A DNA stretch of 13,060 nt, taken from NCBI GenBank assembly GCA_020433785.1, contig JAGRCC010000065.1, positions 1-13,060 of the forward strand. The letters are read 5' to 3'. Under the pieces are notes generated by a model. The model was not told the DNA's origin, made no database searches, and saw only the letters and a list, made by a program, of their open reading frames with translations. Source of the stretch: Anaerolineae bacterium (lineage in GTDB: Bacteria > Chloroflexota > Anaerolineae > 4572-78 > J111). Position numbers and translations under genes: made by a program. Positions 5,559 through 11,895 of the stretch are shown here, one piece after another. Within the stretch, counting starts at the first letter, position 1; the number at the start of each line of letters is the position of its first letter.

Positions 5559-7694
5559 CTACAACTGAGTTACATTCACTTTTTTAATAAACTTGCCGGC
5601 GACACGCAACTCGGCGTTGGCGTAGAAGACCACATTCTCCATCCGACCGGTGTAGAAGCGCTTGATACGGGCCAAACGGACCTCGTCCGGCACAACCACC
5701 AGATGGGTACCGGCTCGATTCCCGGATTTCAAAAACCAGTGCTCGTGCCCGGGTCGATCATAGAAGTGGTAGGTTTTGATGACCTCAATACTTTCCTCCG
5801 GCGTTTGGATGAGAATCGCGGCGATGTCGCCAATCTCCACATGCTCCTGCTGGCGGATTAGAGCGATATCGCCGGGTAGAATATCGTCATCAACCATGCT
5901 GTCCCCCTCAACCAGCAAGCCAAAGTGAGTTCCGGCGCACTCTATCTCATCCAAGTATAAATGCTCGCTAACATCCTGAGGCGCAATAACGCCCAACCCG
6001 GCTGAAATTTGGCTGACTACCGGAATCCGGCGAATAATAGCGTTCAAGCGGCGGGCCGGACCGGCGACAGCCTGATCTGGGGCTAGCACCGGACCGTGCC
6101 GCACTACGCCGATTACTGCGCCGGTCAGAGCAACCTCAAAGGCCGGTTCGTGCGCAATCTTACCGCCCCAACGGCATTTTCGGTAGTAAGCCTCAATTTC
6201 TGACACCGGTGCGCCGTAACGGTAGACGATCAATGAGGCGTCTTCCTCATGCTCGGCCCGCAGAAAATAGTGATCCGCGGCTTCGGTGGTTAGCGTTTTG
6301 AGCGAGGCCTGGAGCGTTTCGCCCATAACCAGGACGGCAACCTGCTTCTGGCGGAGTTTGGCCGGTTTGTCCTCAGCGGCAATAAATAGCCAATCGCCGG
6401 CCTGTAAACTGTGATCGGTTTCGATGCCTGGTGGGATCTGCACAATATACGAGACCTCACCCAGGTCGATATTAGCTTTGGCGGCCATCCGGTTCAGATC
6501 GAGATTGAACTGATCCGTAGTGAAAGGATTGGGGTCGCCGGTTTCGTAATCTTTCCGGGATAAAAATTCCAGCCCGGCCAGCCCTTTGCGGGCGGCGATG
6601 GTTACGCCGGTAGCCATACTAAAGAGGTAAAAACCGGCCTGAGCTTTCGCCGCCGGCACAGCCGAGGGACCAAACTGCCAAAGCTCGCGCAGGATATCTT
6701 CTTCCATGTCCACCGCTTGCTTCAGAGCCGTGACATTGACGCGGGAGGACATGGCTTCGTGACGGGCATAATCTCCGGCATCGGTTAGCGCCTCCCCGGC
6801 GTCATCGAGTTGGCTCAGCCGGCGTAAAGCGATGGCTTGCCCCAGATAGGCTAAAGCCAGCAGGTGAAAACAGCCTGAAGCGACATACTCATCTCTGGCT
6901 CTAAGAAAATGCTCGGCAGCCAGTTCCAGTTGCTCACCTTCATTGAGCAGGACGGCGGCCAGCAGCAGATGCAGCCGACCCCGGCTGTGCTCAAGCTGCA
7001 TTAGCCCGCCAGCATCGCTCAAGCTGGCCAGCGAGACAAAATACTCCTGCTCGTCCAGTTCCAGCAGCGCTTGCTCGCACACAATTGCGCTATTGCGCGG
7101 ACGGCCAACCATGAGCCGTTCAGCCTGATCAAAGGTGTCTTGCAGTCCGGCGATCACCGGTTCCGTATCAAGCCCCTGGTCCAATAGGTTGATAATGCGA
7201 CTGCCGTCGGCTTGACTACGACACTGCCAGATTTGATCTTGAACAAACCAGGCTTCAACCTGGCCCGGCTCTCGCTCAAACAAAATCGTTTCGATACCGG
7301 GCAGCAGCGGATCGCGGTTGGCTGAGGTTAACTGCTCGTGCAAGCCCTGGATGGCTGCTTCGGACAGGGTCCATTCGGCGGCGGCTCCGCTCTTGTAGAC
7401 CCGCGTTTCCCGGATAGCTTGACGTGGGAGATCAAGCCGGGCGATTAGCGTCTCCATCGTGGTCGCGCGGGCGGCCGGCATTAGCCCGGGCAGCGCTTCT
7501 TTTATCCAGTATAGTTGAATTTGGGGGCGAAAGTTTAACTTTTTAGCCGGATCAACAGAGATCTGCTCCCTGTTTTTCAGCAACATATTTTCAAGCGGCA
7601 AGAAATTCTTTTCCGGCGACTCACCGGTGGGGTAATACCGGCCAAACCGATGCAAATGACGGCGCTCTCGAGTCGCAGCATGATCTTGTAACAT
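5559..7694 (-). CDS. TPR-like helical protein with tandem LexA-type S24 domains, copy B
   Basis: A 711-residue paralogue of the 1119-2987 product with ~90 extra N-terminal residues of unknown nature. I chose the ATG at 7694 because AGGAGA (7704-7709) lies 9 bases upstream; the GTG at 7703 directly abuts that site. Residues ~237-320 are TPR-like helices (SRGRLHLL, LALAYLGQA), matching copy A. Residues ~355-535 resemble an S24 fold with no catalytic Ser: it runs YLFSMATG, AGDWLFIA, ASLKTL, DHYFLRAEH and ends in a very LexA-like ALTGAVIGVVRHG. Residues ~555-711 form an intact S24 domain with Ala565-Gly566 in ISAGLG, Ser599 in EGDSM and Lys640 in EVIKTY. The Ala-to-Ser distance is 34, the same as copy A. 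No clear HTH is seen, so it is unlikely to be a classical LexA repressor. The gene is visibly more G+C-rich than copy A. Confidence 0.85.
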   Translation of the reverse strand: MLQDHAATRERRHLHRFGRYYPTGESPEKNFLPLENMLLKNREQISVDPAKKLNFRPQIQLYWIKEALPGLMPAARATTMETLIARLDLPRQAIRETRVYKSGAAAEWTLSEAAIQGLHEQLTSANRDPLLPGIETILFEREPGQVEAWFVQDQIWQCRSQADGSRIINLLDQGLDTEPVIAGLQDTFDQAERLMVGRPRNSAIVCEQALLELDEQEYFVSLASLSDAGGLMQLEHSRGRLHLLLAAVLLNEGEQLELAAEHFLRARDEYVASGCFHLLALAYLGQAIALRRLSQLDDAGEALTDAGDYARHEAMSSRVNVTALKQAVDMEEDILRELWQFGPSAVPAAKAQAGFYLFSMATGVTIAARKGLAGLEFLSRKDYETGDPNPFTTDQFNLDLNRMAAKANIDLGEVSYIVQIPPGIETDHSLQAGDWLFIAAEDKPAKLRQKQVAVLVMGETLQASLKTLTTEAADHYFLRAEHEEDASLIVYRYGAPVSEIEAYYRKCRWGGKIAHEPAFEVALTGAVIGVVRHGPVLAPDQAVAGPARRLNAIIRRIPVVSQISAGLGVIAPQDVSEHLYLDEIECAGTHFGLLVEGDSMVDDDILPGDIALIRQQEHVEIGDIAAILIQTPEESIEVIKTYHFYDRPGHEHWFLKSGNRAGTHLVVVPDEVRLARIKRFYTGRMENVVFYANAELRVAGKFIKKVNVTQL

Positions 7695-7747
7695 AAGTCT
7701 CACTCTCCTGGATTACTCTTCTAAAAAAGGGGGTTTAGTTGATGGCT

Positions 7748-7822
7748 AGTTGGTTCGTTGGATGGTCAGGTGGCACGTTGCCAGCCACCTGACCATCAAT
7801 CATGCTATCAAACGAACCAACT
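7748..7822. repeat. Nested perfect palindrome between SPFH gene B and S24 gene B
   Basis: The inner arms GATGGTCAGGTGGC (7761-7774) and GCCACCTGACCATC (7784-7797) are perfectly complementary over 14 bp with a 9-base loop. The outer arms AGTTGGTTCGTT (7748-7759) and AACGAACCAACT (7811-7822) add 12 bp, with an asymmetric internal loop. On the minus strand a T-run (7725-7730) follows the base of the stem by ~17 bases, so it may weaken transcription into the S24 gene. A smaller GTCCC-GATA-GGGAC palindrome lies at 7842-7855. It may be a REP- or MITE-like element; only one copy is in the window. Confidence 0.65.
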
Positions 7823-7885
7823 CCATTTTGTTCTCCGTATTGTCCCGATAGGGACGCTCTCGCTCTATTCTGTTGTATGGATAAC

Positions 7886-9520
7886 CTATTCCACCACGTG
7901 TCCGTTGCCGTTGTCTGCCATCAGTTCCGGGTAGCGGCGGTGCAAAAAGGATGATGATTTGAATAGATCCTTCATTTCCTTCACCGATGTGGTGGCGCTG
8001 ATCAGGCCGAGCATGGCGCTGGCGATCTGCTCCTGCGGCAGCCGTTCGCGCTTCAGTTCGCGCAGGATTTCGCGGAAGAGAGCCGCTCGCGCCTCGCCCT
8101 CACCTTTGCCGGCCATAATGGCTGCCTGAGCTTTAGCTTTGGCGGCAATGATGTTGGCTTTGGCCTTGGACTCGGCAATGCGCGCTTCAGTTTCCTGAAT
8201 TTGCTCCTCGATGAGCGTTTTAACTTGTTGTTCGATTTTTTCTTTGAGTTCTGGGGGGAAGGTGATTTCCGCGATATCGACGATGAGCAGTTTGGCCCCT
8301 TTACCCATGCCAAAACCCATCGACTTTCGCGTAACCAAATCTTCTATTTCTTTAATCTTGCGCTGGTTAATTTTGGCGTCTAAATCCCCGTTATCGTCCT
8401 TAATTTTGAACAGATCTTCGGAGTATTCAGCCATGATGGCATCTTTAAGGTTGTTGATAACGGCAAATTTGACGGCGTTGTAGGGGTCCGGTCCGCGTAA
8501 AGCGGCCAGTCGAGCCGTGCTTTCGTAGATCTGGAACAGTTCATCGCCAATAATTTTGTCGTTTTCAAGGGCTTGCAGCTTTTGTCGTGCCGCCTCGACG
8601 GTTTGGCGGGCGCCATCGATGGCAGTGGTCGGTGCGCCGTCGAGGGTCAAACTGCGTAATTGGGCTTCGGCGCTGCTCAACTCTTGCTGCAATCGGGTTT
8701 TGGTATCGGCGGCCGGCTCCAACCGCGCGGCGTGCAATACTGAGACGTTAAGGGCGATCCGGTCACGCGTCAGGACATTCTCTATGGCTTGGACGTTGCC
8801 TTTCGGACTCAGTGGCAGCACGGCCATAATCTTTTCGCCCCGTTTCAGCATAACTGTACCGGCGCCCACCACTCGAGTGATCTTGCCTTGAATATGAAGG
8901 GCTACCGCTTGCTGCGGGTAAACGGTCATCCAGCCCGGCCCGCCAAACTTTTCCAGCCGCTCTTTGCCGTCCTGATGGCCTTTAACCTCGCCATCTTCAA
9001 CTACAACGACAAAATGGATTACCGCTAACAACGTACATAGGGTGTGAATGAAAGCAGACGCAAAGGAGCGGTCGGGCCCTACGTGCCATTTCGAGATCAC
9101 CGCCGCCGCTGCTGCGACCACCACCCCAAAAGGAATGGTTACCAACATTATAGCAGCCACAATACCAATAACCGCTGCCGTAATAATGAGCGTTAACCCT
9201 TGTTCCCACGTTAACGTCCCTGAACTACTACCGGCAGCAAACTGACGTACCGCCGGATTGGCTGCTGCCATTCCAAAAAAGATGAGACCAACTACTAAAT
9301 GAGCATACAATAATAGTAAAAGATTGCGACCCTGGTAAGGCTTAAAACCGGTAAATATGAATATTAATGAAGCGCTTAAAAAAAATATGACTCCGGCCAG
9401 GTCGCTAAAGGCAGCAGCTAACCCGCTACCCACTACAATCCCCACGAAAAGTAGCCCCCTAAGTACCTTGCTTGTTCCCGTCATGGTTTGGGGCCTGAGC
9501 ATAATCGAGTGTACCGACAT
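7886..9520 (-). CDS. Multi-pass membrane SPFH/band-7-like protein, copy B
   Basis: A 544-residue paralogue of the 3065-4699 product, equal in length and similar from end to end. Examples are LxPQTMTG near the start, QGRNL at ~63-67, SKWHxGP, FIHTL, FGGPGW, NVLTRDRI and GEGEARAALFRE. The ATG at 9520 has GGAGGG at 9525-9530. Hydrophobic segments lie at about 19-58, 66-88 and 108-142. An SPFH-like region follows, interrupted by a charged coiled coil (~270-325) and followed by an Ala/Glu/Lys-rich helix. The protein should sit in the cytoplasmic membrane with the SPFH part in the cytoplasm; sidedness is inferred. It is co-oriented with the S24 gene 191 bases downstream, the long palindrome lying between them. 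The C-terminus (NGNGHVVE) resembles that of copy A (NGNGALHD). Confidence 0.8.
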   Translation of the reverse strand: MSVHSIMLRPQTMTGTSKVLRGLLFVGIVVGSGLAAAFSDLAGVIFFLSASLIFIFTGFKPYQGRNLLLLLYAHLVVGLIFFGMAAANPAVRQFAAGSSSGTLTWEQGLTLIITAAVIGIVAAIMLVTIPFGVVVAAAAAVISKWHVGPDRSFASAFIHTLCTLLAVIHFVVVVEDGEVKGHQDGKERLEKFGGPGWMTVYPQQAVALHIQGKITRVVGAGTVMLKRGEKIMAVLPLSPKGNVQAIENVLTRDRIALNVSVLHAARLEPAADTKTRLQQELSSAEAQLRSLTLDGAPTTAIDGARQTVEAARQKLQALENDKIIGDELFQIYESTARLAALRGPDPYNAVKFAVINNLKDAIMAEYSEDLFKIKDDNGDLDAKINQRKIKEIEDLVTRKSMGFGMGKGAKLLIVDIAEITFPPELKEKIEQQVKTLIEEQIQETEARIAESKAKANIIAAKAKAQAAIMAGKGEGEARAALFREILRELKRERLPQEQIASAMLGLISATTSVKEMKDLFKSSSFLHRRYPELMADNGNGHVVE

Positions 9521-9548
9521 TTATCCCTCCGTCTCTTCAAATAAAAGT

Positions 9549-9570
9549 GCGCGAGCCGGTATACTCGCGC
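9549..9570 (-). promoter_or_regulatory. Hairpin in the leader of SPFH gene B
   Basis: GCGCGAG (9549-9555) pairs perfectly with CTCGCGC (9564-9570), with an 8-base loop. On the minus strand it lies between the candidate promoter and the ribosome site, followed by ACTTTTATTTG. In copy A the matching position (ATAAAAACGCGCAGAG, 4722-4737) keeps part of the sequence but only a poor hairpin. A role in leader stability or translation is possible. Confidence 0.4.
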
Positions 9571-9618
9571 ATAGATTGATTTGATAAAGTGCCACAACTG
9601 CTATATAGTACCATAAAG

Positions 9619-9646
9619 ATAGTAACATATGTGGCAATAAAGTTAA
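9619..9646 (-). promoter_or_regulatory. Candidate promoter of SPFH gene B
   Basis: On the minus strand TTAACT (9641-9646) and TACTAT (9619-9624) are 16 bases apart. Support comes mostly from its match in layout to the site upstream of copy A, including the neighbouring AGTAC palindrome. Confidence 0.4.
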
Positions 9647-9648
9647 CT

Positions 9649-9662
9649 AGTACCCAAGTACT
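9649..9662. promoter_or_regulatory. LexA-like box AGTAC-CCA-AGTAC-T upstream of SPFH gene B
   Basis: The site matches RGTACNNNDGTWCB at every defined position, ~130 bases ahead of the SPFH start and 2 bases upstream of the candidate -35. Shared with copy A are TAGTAC, AAGTAC and the 14-base frame, while the surrounding DNA has diverged. Confidence 0.55.
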
Positions 9663-9670
9663 TACTTTGA

Positions 9671-9694
9671 TTATGGTCAAATTAAAGACCATAA
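9671..9694. promoter_or_regulatory. Perfect palindrome between divergent SPFH gene B and metallopeptidase
   Basis: TTATGGTC (9671-9678) and GACCATAA (9687-9694) are perfectly complementary with an 8-base A+T spacer. A's, not T's, follow it on the plus strand, and T's precede the stem on the minus strand, so it is not a terminator. It may be an operator for the plus-strand gene at 9750. Confidence 0.4.
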
Positions 9695-9749
9695 AAAAAG
9701 CTCATTCAAAATATTGTGTCAAGACTGAAAGGAAATCTATTAACCCTTT

Positions 9750-10808
9750 ATGAAAAGCTTTCAATGTCAAAATTGCGGGCAATTGCTTTTCTTTGAAAAT
9801 ACCCAATGTTTACATTGCGGTTATCAACTCGGCTATATTCCTGAAGCGGAAGTGCTGTCTGCGCTGAATGCCGTTGACAATCAGTTATGGCAGCCGCTTG
9901 AACCGGCGGTCAGTCAGCAGCAGTTCCGGTTATGCGCTAATTACGCTCAGGAAAATGTGTGTAATTGGCTGATCCTGGCCGATGACCCCCACCCGTTCTG
10001 TCGCTCTTGCCGGCTTAATCAAACGATTCCCAATCTGGATGAAGGCGATAATCGGGAATTGTGGGCTAAACTGGAGGTAGCTAAGCGACGGCTGATATAT
10101 AGTTTGCTGGCTTTGGGGCTGCCGGTGGTTGATAAAGAGCAGGACCCGGAACGGGGGTTGGCCTTTGATTTATTGGCCCCGACCGGTAACGACGCCGAAC
10201 CCGTTCTCACCGGCCATGCCGATGGACTGATTACCATCAACGTATTAGAAGCAGACAGTGTCATGCGGGAACAAACCCGGGTGGCGATGGATGAACCTTA
10301 CCGGACGTTGCTAGGCCACTTTCGGCACGAAATTGGTCACTACTACTGGATGCTGCTGGTCCAGGATAGCGCGTGGCTGGAACCTTTTCGTCAACTGTTT
10401 GGAAATGAGCAGGAAGATTACGCCCAGGCTCTGGAGCGGCACTATCAAGGTGATCCGCCATCAAATTGGCAGGAAAACTTCGTTAGCGTTTATGCGGGCG
10501 CTCACGCCTGGGAAGATTGGGCCGAAACGTGGGCCCATTATTTGCACATCACGGATGCTATCGAAACGGCTCAAGAGTTTGGGGTTAGTGTCCGATTGAA
10601 AGCCGTAAGCAACCAGCCCACCCCAACCATGGCCGATCTCTATGGTCAACCGTTTGAAAACATTGTGGAGCGATGGTTACCGTTAACATACGCGCTTAAC
10701 AGCATCAACCGAAGCATGGGGCAGCCGGATATGTATCCTTTTGTACTGTCGCCTAAAGCGATTGAAAAGTTGAGTTTTGTGCACGAGGTGATTAAAGGCG
10801 GTCGTTGA
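9750..10808 (+). CDS. Zinc-ribbon putative zinc metallopeptidase
   Basis: A 352-residue protein that I recognise as the zinc-ribbon plus putative zinc-binding metallopeptidase family (the Peptidase_Mx type). Residues 1-25 form a zinc ribbon (Cys6, Cys9, Cys20, Cys23). A second Cys set follows at 62, 71, 84 and 87 (DPHPFCRSC). The gluzincin-like motif HEIGH is at 193-197. WEDWAETWAHYLH (254-266) is the family's second conserved block and should supply the third metal ligand. There is no signal peptide, so it is cytoplasmic. Substrates of this family are not known to me. The ATG at 9750 is a weak-looking start, since AAAGGA at 9728-9733 is 16 bases away. It is divergent from SPFH gene B, so a link to the cassette is only positional. 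It ends at a bidirectional terminator. Confidence 0.85.
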   Translation: MKSFQCQNCGQLLFFENTQCLHCGYQLGYIPEAEVLSALNAVDNQLWQPLEPAVSQQQFRLCANYAQENVCNWLILADDPHPFCRSCRLNQTIPNLDEGDNRELWAKLEVAKRRLIYSLLALGLPVVDKEQDPERGLAFDLLAPTGNDAEPVLTGHADGLITINVLEADSVMREQTRVAMDEPYRTLLGHFRHEIGHYYWMLLVQDSAWLEPFRQLFGNEQEDYAQALERHYQGDPPSNWQENFVSVYAGAHAWEDWAETWAHYLHITDAIETAQEFGVSVRLKAVSNQPTPTMADLYGQPFENIVERWLPLTYALNSINRSMGQPDMYPFVLSPKAIEKLSFVHEVIKGGR

Positions 10809-10832
10809 CGGTAATATCAATTACGTCGTTAT

Positions 10833-10878
10833 AAAAAACAGGTGACAGTTACGCATTATGAGACTGTCACCTGTTTTT
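10833..10878. terminator. Bidirectional intrinsic terminator
   Basis: CAGGTGACAGT (10839-10849) and ACTGTCACCTG (10863-10873) form an 11-bp perfect stem with a 13-base loop. It is flanked by A's (10833-10838) and T's (10874-10878). It serves the metallopeptidase on the plus strand and glpX on the minus strand. Confidence 0.85.
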
Positions 10879-10923
10879 AATTTGTTGTCAATGATAGTTA
10901 GCGGTCAATGAGCGGCGGTCGTT

Positions 10924-11895
10924 TTATTCCAGCGATACCTGGTGCTCGGCGTGGATGGTGCGCCGGGTGCCGGTTTCGCCCCGGAGAACAAGCGAGTAGG
11001 TTTCGGCCCGTTGCCCCCAATATTCAACCCCGTTCAGAAGCGGGCCGTCGGTGATGCCGGTGGCCGCTAAAAAAATCTGATTGCTGGAGACTAACTCATC
11101 GCAGGTCAGGATACGCTTTGTGTCAATTCCGGCGGCTTTAACGGCTTCCCACTCGTCATCGCTTTGGGGCGCCAGCCGGGCCAGCATCGCCCCCCCGATG
11201 GCCTTTACACCGCAGGCAGCCGTGACGCCCTCAGAGGCCCCACCAATGCCCATCAGTACATCCGGCCCGGCGCCGGGAGTGGCGGCAATCAGCGCTCCGG
11301 CGGTGTCGCCGTCAGGTCGGAGCAGCACCCGGGCCCCTGCTTTGCGTATCTCCTCGATCAAATACTTGTGGCGGCGTCTATCCAGAACAATAACCTGTAG
11401 GTCGCGAATCGATTTGCCTTTGGCGCGGGCAATGGCCGCCAGCGTCCAGCCGGCCGGGGCGTCCATACACTCCGGGATGAGTGCGTCGGCGGCGTCGGCA
11501 TCGACAATGATTTTGTCCATGTAGGCGGCCGGTTTACAATCCCACATTGAGTGACGCGGCGCGACACACACCACCGAAATCGCGCCCGGCAAGCCGGTCA
11601 CCACGGAGTTAGTGCCGTCGATGGGATCGACCACAACATCCACTTCCGGACCATTGCCGGTGCCAACTCGCTGGCCTGTATCGAGCGGAGTGTGTTCCCG
11701 TAGCCGACCTTCTTCGCCGATGACAATGTAGCCGTCAATATTGACCGAGGCGAGGGCTAAACTCATAGCCTCGGTCGCGGCGCGATGGGTCATCTCGCGA
11801 TTGCCCAACCCCAACCAGCGGCCGGCGGTTAAGGCTGTCGCTTCAGTAACCCGGACTAAATCAAGCCCTATATTACGTGATGGTGTTTGATCCAT
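10924..11895 (-). CDS. glpX: Class II fructose-1,6-bisphosphatase (GlpX type)
   Basis: A 323-residue cytoplasmic enzyme, close to the usual GlpX length. It hydrolyses fructose 1,6-bisphosphate to fructose 6-phosphate in gluconeogenesis. Visible GlpX signatures are RVTEATALTAGRWLG near the start, VNIDGYIVIGE (51-61), VGTG, the metal-binding DPIDGT (90-95), DRRRHKYLIEEIRKAGARV, RPDGDTAGAL, GIGGASEG and FLAATGITDGPLL. One oddity is GLGN at 29-32, where E. coli GlpX has GRGD with a metal-binding Asp; here that position is Asn, so metal binding may differ. The ATG at 11895 has AAGGAG (11904-11909) eight bases upstream. The first 23 bases overlap the end of the transporter gene, so the two are probably co-transcribed and translationally coupled. 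Confidence 0.92.
   Translation of the reverse strand: MDQTPSRNIGLDLVRVTEATALTAGRWLGLGNREMTHRAATEAMSLALASVNIDGYIVIGEEGRLREHTPLDTGQRVGTGNGPEVDVVVDPIDGTNSVVTGLPGAISVVCVAPRHSMWDCKPAAYMDKIIVDADAADALIPECMDAPAGWTLAAIARAKGKSIRDLQVIVLDRRRHKYLIEEIRKAGARVLLRPDGDTAGALIAATPGAGPDVLMGIGGASEGVTAACGVKAIGGAMLARLAPQSDDEWEAVKAAGIDTKRILTCDELVSSNQIFLAATGITDGPLLNGVEYWGQRAETYSLVLRGETGTRRTIHAEHQVSLE

Noticed and set aside
1119..7694. Annotating the S24 proteins as LexA or phage repressors
   Set aside because: They are 622 and 711 residues long with TPR-like N-termini and no recognisable helix-turn-helix; only the C-terminal domain is LexA-like.
7695..7703. GTG start for S24 protein B
   Set aside because: It directly abuts the ribosome binding site, while the ATG at 7694 has ideal spacing.
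7748..7822. Phage attachment site or insertion-sequence end
   Set aside because: No integrase, transposase or flanking direct repeat is present; it is left as a palindrome of unknown origin.
808..9520. The repeated cassette as an assembly error
   Set aside because: The copies differ along their whole length in protein sequence, intergenic structures and composition, so they are real paralogues.
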